DNA of 49,188 nt. Origin: Paraburkholderia hiiakae (GTDB lineage Bacteria > Pseudomonadota > Gammaproteobacteria > Burkholderiales > Burkholderiaceae). The stretch covers positions 1 to 49,188 of the forward strand of contig NZ_CAJHCQ010000035.1 in the NCBI RefSeq assembly GCF_904848665.1, read 5' to 3'. Position numbers and translations under genes: made by a program. Positions 8,346-16,530 of the stretch are shown piece by piece. The number at the start of each line of letters is the position of its first letter. The stretch's first letter is position 1. Under the pieces are notes generated by a model. The model ran no database searches. It saw only the letters and a list, made by a program, of their open reading frames with translations, and had not been told where the DNA came from.

Positions 8346-9025
8346 GGCTGACATCCTGGCGCTAGAAAGTAACCGGCGCGCCCATCACGATGCGCCGGAG
8401 TGTTCAAGAGAAGAACGCTTCATTGCCGGACTTCCTGACGGCTCAGCCGGCGCGGAGCGTGGATCACACAATGGATAAGGCAGGTTGCGACTGGCAATTC
8501 ATGACTAGTGGGGCGAATACGGCGAAATCGACCTTCAACTGCCCCAATTGAGCTTGCTCAGGGCGCTTTCATCGGATTCCGTCGTTAGGTGCATTGAAAC
8601 CGGACGAGGTATCTGGCTTGTGTCGAGAGACTGGCCAGTTGCATGGCTGTGTATCTGCGCGAGCGGCATACACATTGAGAAACAATTCTGAGAGGTGGGT
8701 TGCGGTGGATCGTCGATTGAATCGGTCACCCAAACCGATACCCGACGCGCAGAGCGTGGCATACCGGACACAAACAGGCTGCACGAGCAGATTGCGGCGC
8801 CATCGACATAGGCGTGCTCGGAGGTGCGGCCCTTGAAGTCGCCTCAGTGCTCGAGCGGCTCGCGCGAGCGCACACAGATGAAATGAATGTCGACGCCGCC
8901 GATCCGGCGAGAACGAGGGCGTGAGCAATCGGCCGCGGCCGCGTTAGTACGGAAAGAATTTTCGACTTTCCATCACACGAAAACGTGTACGCTTAAAAGT
9001 GTTGTTCGGAGTGCTTGCTGATTGC
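8346..9025. other. intergenic region without a recognisable gene
   Basis: This 680-bp stretch lies upstream of the epoxide hydrolase and downstream of the PfpI-like gene. Frames of up to about 119 codons exist, but none has a recognisable family motif or a good ribosome binding site. Fragments in two plus-strand frames around 8760-8925 read like protein but are broken by stops, compatible with a decayed gene. A small inverted repeat ACACG/CGTGT lies at 8975-8988. Confidence 0.4.
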
Positions 9026-9622
9026 TCATAGCCAGGGTGTGATGTTGGCGAGCGCGCGGGCTACATAAGCGTCCTTTTCTCCCACTGGTGCAACGTAGCG
9101 AATCGCGCCGCATGCCGCCTCGATCCCATCGAGACGCGCAATCACCCATGCCGCCAGATACTGGGACGACAGGCAGCCGCCTGCCGTCGCCACGTTGCGC
9201 AGGGCCACGAATGGCTGTTCGAGCACCGCGACGCCTGCCGCTGCGACCCACGGCTTCGTGGTCGTATCCGTGCACGCCGGAGCCCCGTCGAGCAAGCCCA
9301 ACCGCGCTAGCACGAGCGCGCCCGAGCATTGCGCGCCAAGCAGTTGGCGCACGGGATCGAACCGGAGTTGTGCCATCAAGCCTTGATCGGCAACGATCTC
9401 GCGCGTCCGTATTCCGCTGCCGACGAGAACGGCGTCCGCGCGGCAAGCGTCTTGAAGCGACGCCTGCGCCTCGACCTCCACGCCGTTCATCGAACGCACT
9501 CGCGGCGTGGGACTTGCTATGGCCACGCGCCATCCGGGCGTTCTGATCCGGTTCAGAATATTGAACGCGACTAGCGAATCGATTTCGTTGAAGCCGTCGA
9601 AGGTCAGGATGGCTATGTTCAT
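9026..9622 (-). CDS. DJ-1/PfpI family protein (class I glutamine amidotransferase-like)
   Basis: The 198-aa protein has the DJ-1/PfpI flavodoxin-like fold. It begins MNIAILTFDGFNEIDSLVAF, and the conserved Glu is replaced by Asp/Asn around the FNEID segment. The nucleophile-elbow region reads GAQCSGALVLARLGLLDG, with Cys 98 or so in the expected position. TDTTTKPW follows, where related isonitrile hydratase and amidotransferase-like proteins have the ATTHW or T-x-H motif. The expected His is therefore absent. Its start has GAGGA four bases upstream. It is transcribed divergently from the MocR regulator next door, which probably controls it. Function could be stress protection or small-molecule hydrolysis; the sequence does not decide. 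Confidence 0.8.
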   Translation of the reverse strand: MNIAILTFDGFNEIDSLVAFNILNRIRTPGWRVAIASPTPRVRSMNGVEVEAQASLQDACRADAVLVGSGIRTREIVADQGLMAQLRFDPVRQLLGAQCSGALVLARLGLLDGAPACTDTTTKPWVAAAGVAVLEQPFVALRNVATAGGCLSSQYLAAWVIARLDGIEAACGAIRYVAPVGEKDAYVARALANITPWL

Positions 9623-9677
9623 GGCGTCCTCATACGATGCTGAGCTTGTGTTGCGCCATGGTAGGACCGAGAATCAC

Positions 9678-9694
9678 TACAATCAAATAATTGT
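9678..9694. promoter_or_regulatory. shared promoter/operator candidate between pfpI-like gene and mocR-type regulator
   Basis: The 87-bp divergent region contains TACAAT (9678-9683), a good -10 hexamer for the regulator gene. It overlaps an inverted repeat ACAAT-N6-ATTGT (9679-9694). Overlap of a dyad with the -10 is what an autoregulatory operator would look like. No matching -35 was found. Confidence 0.35.
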
Positions 9695-9709
9695 CATGGA
9701 TACATTGCC

Positions 9710-11041
9710 ATGCCCGAGCTTCGCTACAAGGCACTGGTCGATCGAATCGCCGGCGATATCCGGGCCGGGCGTCTGCGTCCGGGAACGCGTTTGCCGACGC
9801 ATCGAGAACTGGCTGCGCGCGAAGGTCTCGCGCTGGTCACAGCGACGCGCGTCTACGCGGAGTTGCAGGCCATGGGACTCGTGAGTGGCGAGACGGGGCG
9901 CGGCACCTTCGTCAAGGAACCGTTGCCGCCGGCCGAAGGCATCGACCTGCTCGCATCAGGCGCGGACACCGTCGACATGACGTTCAACTATCCATCCGCG
10001 CCGGACCAGGCCGACCTGTTTCGTGTGGCACTGCGTCAGCTCGCGGCGTCGGGCGACCTCGAATCGATGCTCCGTTATCAGCCGCATGGAGGACGTGAGC
10101 ACGAGCGTGCCACAGTCGCGCGACACCTCGCAGTACGCGGCCTGCAAGCCGCTGCGCAGACCGTGCTGCTCGTAAGTGGCGCGCAGCACGGATTGACGAC
10201 GACTGCCATGACATTGCTGGAGCCCGGCGACGTGGTGGCCGTGGACGCGTTGACCTATCCGGGTTTCAAGCTGACCGCCGAAGCCTGCCGGCTCGAGATC
10301 GTGCCGGTTGCGGCCGCGGGTAACGGCCCCGATCTGGACGCGCTGGCCGCGCTCTGCAAGCGGCGCAAGGTGCGCGCGGTGTACACGATGCCGACGCTGC
10401 ACAATCCGCTTGGCTGGGTAATGGGCGTGGCGCGCCGTCGCGAACTCGTTGCCATCGCGCGTCGCCATGGGCTCCTGATCATCGAGGACGGTGCTTACGC
10501 GTTTCTCGCGGAGGGCGCTCCACCTCCGCTTGCCGCGCTTGCGCCCGAGTTGACGGTGTACGTATCGAGCTTTTCGAAGAGCGTGGCGACGGGGCTGCGT
10601 GTTGGCTTCATCCACGCGCCGCGCGAATGGATTCCGAAGATCGAGCGCAATATCCGCGCGACTACATGGAATACGCCGGCGACGCTGACGTCGATTGCGT
10701 GCAGATGGCTCGAGGACGGCACGGTCGCAAGGCTCGAGGCGCAAAAGCGTCGCGATGCCACACGGCGCCAGGCGATTGCCGCGCGTGTGCTGGCCCAGTT
10801 CAAACGTGTTGGGCATCCTGCGTCGTACTTCCTCTGGCTTCCATTGCCGCAAGAGGTTCGTGCCGACGCGATCGCGATGGCGCTCAGGAACGAACGGATT
10901 GCAGTATCGACTGCGCACGCGTTCTGCGCGTCGACACAAGTGCCACACGCCATTCGGCTCGCACTCGGTTCGGTCAGCCTGGCGGCGATCGAACACGCCT
11001 TGGAGCGAGTAGCGAAGACGATCGCCGATCAGAGCTACTAA
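9710..11041 (+). CDS. MocR-type transcriptional regulator (GntR winged helix fused to class I aminotransferase)
   Basis: The 443-aa protein joins two domains. Residues 1-75 form a GntR winged helix (YKALVDRIAGDIRAGRLRPG, then LPTHRELAAREGLALVTATRVYAEL). Residues about 100-440 form a fold-type I aminotransferase domain, with the PLP-binding lysine at K290 in SSFSKSVATGLRVGF. MocR proteins sense PLP or aminated metabolites and regulate a neighbouring divergent gene, here the DJ-1/PfpI-like gene. The leader is only about 20 nt long if the TACAAT element is the -10. The start codon has no clear Shine-Dalgarno sequence, which fits a very short leader. Confidence 0.92.
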   Translation: MPELRYKALVDRIAGDIRAGRLRPGTRLPTHRELAAREGLALVTATRVYAELQAMGLVSGETGRGTFVKEPLPPAEGIDLLASGADTVDMTFNYPSAPDQADLFRVALRQLAASGDLESMLRYQPHGGREHERATVARHLAVRGLQAAAQTVLLVSGAQHGLTTTAMTLLEPGDVVAVDALTYPGFKLTAEACRLEIVPVAAAGNGPDLDALAALCKRRKVRAVYTMPTLHNPLGWVMGVARRRELVAIARRHGLLIIEDGAYAFLAEGAPPPLAALAPELTVYVSSFSKSVATGLRVGFIHAPREWIPKIERNIRATTWNTPATLTSIACRWLEDGTVARLEAQKRRDATRRQAIAARVLAQFKRVGHPASYFLWLPLPQEVRADAIAMALRNERIAVSTAHAFCASTQVPHAIRLALGSVSLAAIEHALERVAKTIADQSY

Positions 11042-11845
11042 CTGCGGGTGGCGTTACACGCAACCAGTGCTTACCGCTCAACTTCCGTCAAGCTTTACCT
11101 CGAAGCTTCTGGATATCTCCGTTTGCAATACGCACTGGTCCGCCTATAGCTAGGTCTCGCGTGGCACACGGGACCTTCGTCGACTCCGCATGCGTCTCGC
11201 CGAGCCCAGGCGCGCACATCTCGGGCATCTTCTCGTAGTGGGTGAAGTTACCGCTCCAGAATTCGCTGGATATGTGATGCAGCAGATGACGGATCGCGGA
11301 AGCTTCTTCTTCGGACCCTGTCGCGACACACCCCATTGTCAGACGGGAGCAAGCGACATGAACTTCGTCACGACGAAAGGTTTGAAGACAGGCGGCGCGA
11401 CGTATGCCCCCATTCGGAAATGGGCCGTTCGTCGCGAGCGATGAGATAAAAAGCCACCGAACCTTGCGGCATGACCGGAAAAGCCTCTCGCGCCGGCTTT
11501 CAGGTTCGCCCGGGTCGACGCAGGCTCGCCTGCGCTGCGCGGTCCCGCGCGTGGCCCCCGAGCGTGCGTCGCGCTCGAAAAGGAAGGGGCGCACGGACTG
11601 CGTCGACCCTAGACTCGGCCGCGTACGTCTGGATTCGACGTCAACGGAAACGGCCTCACAACGCGGCGCCGATTCAGTGCGCCGCGCAATCAACACGCGC
11701 AGTCAGCAGTCGTAGCTCAAGCGCTCCGGACGCCGCCATCACGCGCCAACTGGCGCCCATGATATGCAACAGCGCAAGCCATCAGCGTTTTCCGTTCCTC
11801 GCGAATCTGGCGCCATCACCAGGATCCGAAAACGAGGAACGCACC
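11042..11845. other. long intergenic region with possible gene remnant
   Basis: These 804 bp separate the MocR gene from the catabolic island. Apart from the fragment at 11088-11336 no protein-like frame was seen. The frame that runs into the enoyl-CoA hydratase from 11471 has a low-complexity Arg/Ala composition and is not regarded as coding. This is the left junction of the acyl-CoA island, but no repeat, tRNA or integrase remnant marks it. Confidence 0.4.
11088..11336 (-). pseudogene. possible remnant or small unknown protein (82 aa)
   Basis: The frame from the ATG at 11336 reads MGCVATGSEEEASAIRHLL and continues to EFWSGNFTHYEKMPEMCAP before ending GDIQKLRGKA. Composition and codon use look like a genuine protein segment, unlike neighbouring frames. 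However, there is no ribosome binding site and the upstream continuation becomes Arg-rich. The family was not recognised. A truncated 3' end of a lost gene is the simplest reading. Confidence 0.25.
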
Positions 11846-12613
11846 ATGGAATATCAGTATTTGCTGCTCGATGTCGCTGACAAGGTCGCGACAGTGACCA
11901 TCAATCGCCCAGACAAGGGCAATGCGCTGGCGCCCGGCGTGCTCGAGGAGATCATCGACGTTTTCGCGGGACTCGGTGAACGCGAAGATGTCAGCGTAGT
12001 CGTTCTCACCGGCGGCGAGCGCTACTTCTCGGCGGGCTTCGACCTCAACGAAATCCGCAAGCTCGAGAAAGTCTCCAACGAAGCGTACACGGCGCTTTTT
12101 CACCGTGCGTACCGGGCGATCCTCTTCTGCCCGCAGCCGGTTATCGCAGCAGTCGGCGGGGCCGCCATTGCCGGTGGCTTCGACCTCACCATGATGTGCG
12201 ACGTCCGCTATGCGTCGAGCCGCGCAAAGTTCGGTCAGCGCGAAGTGGTGCTGGCGTTGACACCCATACTCGACCCGCTGTGGCGCATTATCGGGCTCGG
12301 CCGCGCAAAGGAAGTCGCGCTCACGGGCCGGATTTACGATGCGCAGGAAGCCGAACGAATGGGCTACGTGAGCCGCGTCTATCCGGAAGGCGAGCTCCTC
12401 GCATCGGTGAAGACCATCGCGACGGAAATGGCCGGTTACGACCGCATGTGCCTGATCGAAACGAAACGCCTCTCGAATCAACTGCTGAACCTCGACCTCG
12501 ACGGTGCGATGCGCACCCAGGAGTGGCTGTTCCGCACGTATCTCGGCTCGCAAGAGAATCATCAGCGTATCGATGCGCTGCAAGCGCGCCTCGCCGCAGA
12601 CCGGCGCAAGTAA
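11846..12613 (+). CDS. crotonase-superfamily protein (enoyl-CoA hydratase/isomerase-like)
   Basis: This 255-aa crotonase has the CoA-binding loop VVVLTGGERYFSAGFDLNEI and the oxyanion region PVIAAVGGAAIAGGFDLTMMCD. Of the two glutamates of true hydratases, the first is Asp (D113) and the second is retained (E133 in GQREVVLAL). The usual GAGGTQ segment is replaced by PILDPLWR. It may therefore be an isomerase, hydrolase or decarboxylase rather than a hydratase. The start at 11846 has GAGGAA upstream. It opens a three-gene plus-strand unit with a flavodoxin-fold reductase (47 bp on) and a 620-aa acyl-CoA dehydrogenase, consistent with one branch of acyl-CoA oxidation. Confidence 0.85.
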   Translation: MEYQYLLLDVADKVATVTINRPDKGNALAPGVLEEIIDVFAGLGEREDVSVVVLTGGERYFSAGFDLNEIRKLEKVSNEAYTALFHRAYRAILFCPQPVIAAVGGAAIAGGFDLTMMCDVRYASSRAKFGQREVVLALTPILDPLWRIIGLGRAKEVALTGRIYDAQEAERMGYVSRVYPEGELLASVKTIATEMAGYDRMCLIETKRLSNQLLNLDLDGAMRTQEWLFRTYLGSQENHQRIDALQARLAADRRK

Positions 12614-12659
12614 GCGCAGCGCTTCTCCCCAACACCGACAACACAGGAAATACGACGCG

Positions 12660-13379
12660 ATGAACGTACTGATCGTGTACGCGCATAACGAGTCCCAATC
12701 GTTCAATGCATCCATGAAGACCCTCGCGGTTGAAGAGCTGAACGCGCAAGGTCACGAGGTGGTGGTCTCGGATCTCTATGCCATGCGATGGAAAGCCGTC
12801 GCGGACAGCGACGATTTCGGCAGCCGCGCCAACGCCGACTATCTCGTCTATGCGCTCGAACAGCGGCATGGCTACGAGAAGAAGACACTGGCGCCCGACA
12901 TTCAGGCCGAACTGGACAAGCTCGAATGGGCCGATCTCGTGATCTTCAATTTCCCGGTCTACTGGTTCTCGATGCCCGCGATCCTGAAGGGCTGGGTGGA
13001 CCGGGTGCTCATTTCGGGCCGTTGCTACGGCGGCGTGCGTTTTTATGACCGCGGTGGTCTGAAGGGCAAGAAGGCGATGCTTGCGATGACCATCGGCGGT
13101 CAGCGGCACATGTTGTCCGAAGGCGGCATTCACGGCGAACTCGAAGCCATGCTTCGGCCGATCCTGCGCGGTACGCTGGCCTACACAGGCATGAGCGTCT
13201 TGCCGCCCTTCGTCGCGTGGCACGTTCCCTATATCAAGCCCGCGGAGCGCGCGGACATGCTCGATCAATATCGCCAACGGTTGCGTCAAATCGACGAACT
13301 CGAGCCGCTCCCGTTCCCGTCGCTGGACGATTTCGACGACATGCTGCGCCCCAAGGCGGCACACACCGAAACACATTAA
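12660..13379 (+). CDS. NAD(P)H dehydrogenase (quinone) / flavodoxin-fold oxidoreductase
   Basis: The 239-aa protein matches the DT-diaphorase and MdaB group. It has an N-terminal FMN/FAD phosphate loop MNVLIVYAHNESQSFNASM, then VFNFPVYWFSMPAILKGW-like sequence (WADLVIFNFPVYWFSMPA). FDRVL-type and RCYGGVRFYDRGGLKGKKA segments shape the nicotinamide and isoalloxazine site. It would reduce quinones or quinone-like substrates by two electrons in the cytoplasm. AGGAA precedes the ATG at 12660, and it is 12 bp from the following acyl-CoA dehydrogenase. Its presence in a fatty-acyl operon is unusual and could indicate reduction of an enone or quinoid intermediate (inference). Confidence 0.85.
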   Translation: MNVLIVYAHNESQSFNASMKTLAVEELNAQGHEVVVSDLYAMRWKAVADSDDFGSRANADYLVYALEQRHGYEKKTLAPDIQAELDKLEWADLVIFNFPVYWFSMPAILKGWVDRVLISGRCYGGVRFYDRGGLKGKKAMLAMTIGGQRHMLSEGGIHGELEAMLRPILRGTLAYTGMSVLPPFVAWHVPYIKPAERADMLDQYRQRLRQIDELEPLPFPSLDDFDDMLRPKAAHTETH

Positions 13380-13391
13380 AGGGATGCGACC

Positions 13392-15254
13392 ATGTCACTG
13401 ATACTTTCGCGTCGCGATCTGGATTTTCTGCTGTACGAATGGCTGCAAGTCGAGAAGCTGACCACGACAGAGCGTTACGCGGATCATTCGCGCGAGACGT
13501 TCGACGCCGCGCTCGATACCTGCGAAAAGATAGCCACGGACCTTTTCGCCACGCACAACAAGAAGAACGACGAGCATGAGCCCCACTTCGACGGCGAGAC
13601 GGTACACGTCATTGCCGAGGTCAAGCGCGCGCTTTCAGCGTTTGGTGAAGCCGGGCTCGTGGCCGCCGGGCAGGACTATGCGCTAGGCGGCATGCAGTTG
13701 CCGCTGGTGGTCGAGAAAGCAGGCTTCGCCTGGTTCAACGCGGCGAATATCGGCACGGCGACCTTTCCTTTTCTCACCATCGGCAATGCGAATCTGCTGC
13801 TCGCCCACGGCACGCCCGCACAGATCGACACGTTCGTGCGTCCGGAACTGGAAGGCCGCTATTTCGGCACGATGTGTCTGTCCGAGCCGCAGGCTGGCTC
13901 GTCGCTCTCGGACATCACGACACGCGCGGAGCACGAGCGCGACTCACCGCTGGGCGAGCAGTACCGGCTGCGTGGCAACAAGATGTGGATCTCGGGCGGC
14001 GAGCACGAATTGTCGGAGAACATCGTTCACCTCGTGCTCGCGAAAATTCCCGGACCCGACGGCAAGCTGGTGCCGGGCGTAAAGGGCATTTCGCTTTTCA
14101 TCGTGCCCAAGTACCTCGTTCACGACGATGGCTCGCGCGGCGAGCGCAACGACGTCGTGCTCGCTGGCCTGAACCACAAGATGGGCTATCGGGGCGTCAC
14201 GAACTGTCTGCTCAATTTCGGCGAGGGCGTCACGCACCGGCCGCGCGGCAAGGCAGGTGCGATTGGCTATCTGGTCGGCGAGCCCGGCCAGGGGCTCGCC
14301 TACATGTTCCACATGATGAACGAGTCGCGTATTGGCGTGGGCCTCGGCGCGGCGGCGCTCGGTTATACCGGCTACCTCCATGCGCTCGACTATGCGCGCA
14401 ACCGCCCGCAGGGACGCACCACGGGACCGGCAGGCAAGGACCCGGCGAGCCCCCAGGCGAGGCTGGTCGAACATGCGGACATCCGCCGCATGCTGCTCGC
14501 ACAAAAGAGCTATGCCGAAGGCGCGCTTGCGCTCACGCTCTATTGCGCGAAGCTCGTCGACGAGGAACGCGCCGCCGAGGCAGCGAACGACAGACAGGCG
14601 GTACAGCAGTACTCTCTGCTGCTCGACCTGCTCACGCCGATCGCAAAGAGCTGGCCGTCGCAGTGGGGCCTCGCGGCAAACGATCTCGCCATTCAGGTGC
14701 ACGGCGGCTACGGCTACACTCGCGAGTACAACGTCGAGCAGTTCTATCGCGACAACCGGCTCAATCCGATCCACGAGGGCACGCACGGCATTCAGGCGCT
14801 GGACCTGCTGGGTCGCAAGGTGACGATGAAGGAGGGCGCGGCGTTCAAAGCGCTCATCGCCACAATGCACTCGAGCGCCACGCAAGCGCGGGCGACAGGC
14901 GACGTGGCGCTGTCGGCGCATGGCACGGCGCTCGACGAGGCCGCGGCGCGTCTTGCCGATGTGACGCGCTTGCTGTGGGCGGGCGGCGATGCCGCGCTGA
15001 CGTTGGCGAATGCTTCGGTCTATCTGGAGGCGTTCGGTCACGTCGCGGTCGCGTGGATCTGGCTCGAACAGGCGCTCGTGGCGCACGGTGCGCTCGCCCG
15101 GGTTGACAGCGAGCTCGCGCGCGCGTTCTATCGCGGCAAGCTTGCTGCCGCTGCGTATTTCCATCGATGGGAATTGCCGCGTGTCGGTCCGCAGCTGGAC
15201 CTGCTCGCGTCGCTCGACCGGACCACGCTCGACATGCAGGACGCGTGGTTCTAA
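13392..15254 (+). CDS. acyl-CoA dehydrogenase, large (about 600-aa) family with C-terminal extra domain
   Basis: At 620 aa this belongs to the long acyl-CoA dehydrogenases that include 3-methylmercaptopropionyl-CoA dehydrogenase. An N-terminal helical extension (residues 1 to about 150) is followed by the FAD-binding middle domain (CLSEPQAGSSLSDITTRA and NKMWISGGEHEL). The C-terminal helical domain carries the catalytic base E462 in NPIHEGTHGIQALDLLGRK. A terminal domain follows, with extra helices to residue 620. It introduces the alpha-beta double bond and passes electrons to ETF. It closes a three-gene unit; a C/G-rich hairpin (15267-15303) follows the stop codon. Confidence 0.92.
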   Translation: MSLILSRRDLDFLLYEWLQVEKLTTTERYADHSRETFDAALDTCEKIATDLFATHNKKNDEHEPHFDGETVHVIAEVKRALSAFGEAGLVAAGQDYALGGMQLPLVVEKAGFAWFNAANIGTATFPFLTIGNANLLLAHGTPAQIDTFVRPELEGRYFGTMCLSEPQAGSSLSDITTRAEHERDSPLGEQYRLRGNKMWISGGEHELSENIVHLVLAKIPGPDGKLVPGVKGISLFIVPKYLVHDDGSRGERNDVVLAGLNHKMGYRGVTNCLLNFGEGVTHRPRGKAGAIGYLVGEPGQGLAYMFHMMNESRIGVGLGAAALGYTGYLHALDYARNRPQGRTTGPAGKDPASPQARLVEHADIRRMLLAQKSYAEGALALTLYCAKLVDEERAAEAANDRQAVQQYSLLLDLLTPIAKSWPSQWGLAANDLAIQVHGGYGYTREYNVEQFYRDNRLNPIHEGTHGIQALDLLGRKVTMKEGAAFKALIATMHSSATQARATGDVALSAHGTALDEAAARLADVTRLLWAGGDAALTLANASVYLEAFGHVAVAWIWLEQALVAHGALARVDSELARAFYRGKLAAAAYFHRWELPRVGPQLDLLASLDRTTLDMQDAWF

Positions 15255-15266
15255 GCAACGCTGGTT

Positions 15267-15303
15267 CGCCGCCGCCCCGCAAATAGACAACTGGGCGGCG
15301 GCG
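15267..15303. terminator. GC-rich hairpin between convergent genes
   Basis: A perfect 11-bp stem pairs 15267-15277 with 15293-15303. Its 15-nt loop contains CGCAAATAGA, a sequence that recurs in the hairpin at 23789. It lies 12 bp after the plus-strand dehydrogenase and 35 bp after the end of the minus-strand sulfatase-maturase gene. It lacks a T tract, so it may stabilise 3' ends or terminate weakly. Confidence 0.5.
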
Positions 15304-15337
15304 GAAACGGCCGCCTAACGGCGTGGCGTAGCGGCCC

Positions 15338-16474
15338 TCACCGGCTGGATGCGCGCTGACGTTCCCAGTCGCTCTCGTCCATCGCGAGCCGGAAGCCGAG
15401 ATGGGACATGCCGTTCATCGGATCCGTGCCACGCCGCGCGCTGGTACGGTAGCTGATGCAGTATGTTTCGCTGCACAGGAACGAGCCGCCGCGTGTCACG
15501 CGTTCCGGCGCGTAGGCGGTGGGGCCGTTCTCGGGATCGAAGCTCGAAGCCGGACCCTGAGGATTGCTGACGACTCGCGCCGATGCCGACTCGATGCGAA
15601 ACGCGTCTGCGCGATACCAGTCGGCGACCCATTGCCAGACGTTGCCGGCCATGTCATAGAGGCCATAGCCGTTGGGCGCAAAGCGGCCCACCGGCGTCGT
15701 GCCCACCTGCACCTTTTCGTGGCTGTTGCGCTCGACGGTGACGGGGAACGGGCGAGCCGTATCGTCCCAGGTATTGGCCATCTTCTTGCCGCGCGGAGAG
15801 AACTCGTTGCCCCATGCGAAGTCGGCTTGCTCCAGGCCGCCGCGCGCCGCGTATTCCCATTCCGCCTCGGTCGGCAGCCGTTTGTGGTCCCAGCGCGCAT
15901 AAGCGAGCGCGTCCTCGTACGATACCTGCACGACCGGATGAGTCTCCTTGCCAACGATATTGCTGCCGGGGCCGGTGGGGTGCCGCCAGTTCGCGCCCGG
16001 CACGAACTTCCACCAGCGCGAGTAGTCGGTCAGCGCGACGGGCGCGTCGGTGCCCGTGAAGACGAGCGCGCCGGGAACGAGCGTGTCATCGGTGGGGCGG
16101 GGCGTGCCCGGCGGCAGTTGCACCGCGAGGTCTTCCCAGCGCGGCTTACGCTCGGCCGTGGTGACGTAGCCGGTCGCGGCGACGAAACGCGCGAATTCGG
16201 CGTTGGTGACGTCGTAGCGGTCGATCCAGTAGCCATGGACCTTGACCTCGTGCGCGGGCCGCTCGTTGGGCAGTGCATGCGGGTGCTCGCTGCCCATCGC
16301 GAATTCGCCGCCCGCAATCCACACCATGTCCTTCGGGCCGGTCAGGCCGTCGCCCACGGTGAGCGGGGCAGGGTCTCTGAAATGCTGCCAGGCGCCGATT
16401 GCGGCGCCTGTCGTGACCAACGCTAGCGCGGCCGCGCCAGCCTTGTACTGCCAATGCTTGTAAGCGGACTTCAT
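15338..16474 (-). CDS. formylglycine-generating enzyme (FGE/SUMF1 family), membrane-anchored
   Basis: The 378-aa protein has the full FGE-sulfatase fold. Visible motifs include MVWIAGGEFAMGS, WIDRYDVTNAEFARFV, RLPTEAEWEYAARGG, NGYGLYDMAGNVWQWV and RGGSFLCSETYCISYR. The last holds both catalytic copper-binding cysteines, C334 and C339. It should convert the Cys of sulfatase CxPxR motifs to formylglycine using oxygen. Residues 12-27 form one hydrophobic segment, so the catalytic domain is probably in the periplasm. The ATG at 16474 is the start; there is no clean ribosome binding site. It follows the Cys-type sulfatase by 56 bp, with a strong hairpin between them. Confidence 0.9.
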   Translation of the reverse strand: MKSAYKHWQYKAGAAALALVTTGAAIGAWQHFRDPAPLTVGDGLTGPKDMVWIAGGEFAMGSEHPHALPNERPAHEVKVHGYWIDRYDVTNAEFARFVAATGYVTTAERKPRWEDLAVQLPPGTPRPTDDTLVPGALVFTGTDAPVALTDYSRWWKFVPGANWRHPTGPGSNIVGKETHPVVQVSYEDALAYARWDHKRLPTEAEWEYAARGGLEQADFAWGNEFSPRGKKMANTWDDTARPFPVTVERNSHEKVQVGTTPVGRFAPNGYGLYDMAGNVWQWVADWYRADAFRIESASARVVSNPQGPASSFDPENGPTAYAPERVTRGGSFLCSETYCISYRTSARRGTDPMNGMSHLGFRLAMDESDWERQRASSR

Positions 16475-16493
16475 GACTGTTTCCAATGCCAAA

Positions 16494-16521
16494 GCGCCGA
16501 CGTCGGGCTGCACGTCGGCGC
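16494..16521 (-). promoter_or_regulatory. strong stem-loop between sulfatase and FGE genes
   Basis: A perfect 10-bp stem (GCGCCGACGT with ACGTCGGCGC) encloses an 8-nt loop. On the minus strand it begins 10 nt after the sulfatase stop and is followed by only three Ts before the FGE start 20 nt later. It could attenuate the downstream gene or protect the sulfatase mRNA. Confidence 0.55.
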
Positions 16522-16530
16522 GTATCAAGC

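Noticed and set aside
8535..8928. Overlapping minus-strand ORFs of 78 and 119 codons between the epoxide hydrolase and PfpI-like genes
   Set aside because: Neither has a ribosome binding site, domain or plausible composition.
9707..11041. Whether the MocR-type gene is a metabolic aminotransferase
   Set aside because: The winged-helix domain at its N-terminus and the divergent neighbour indicate a regulator.
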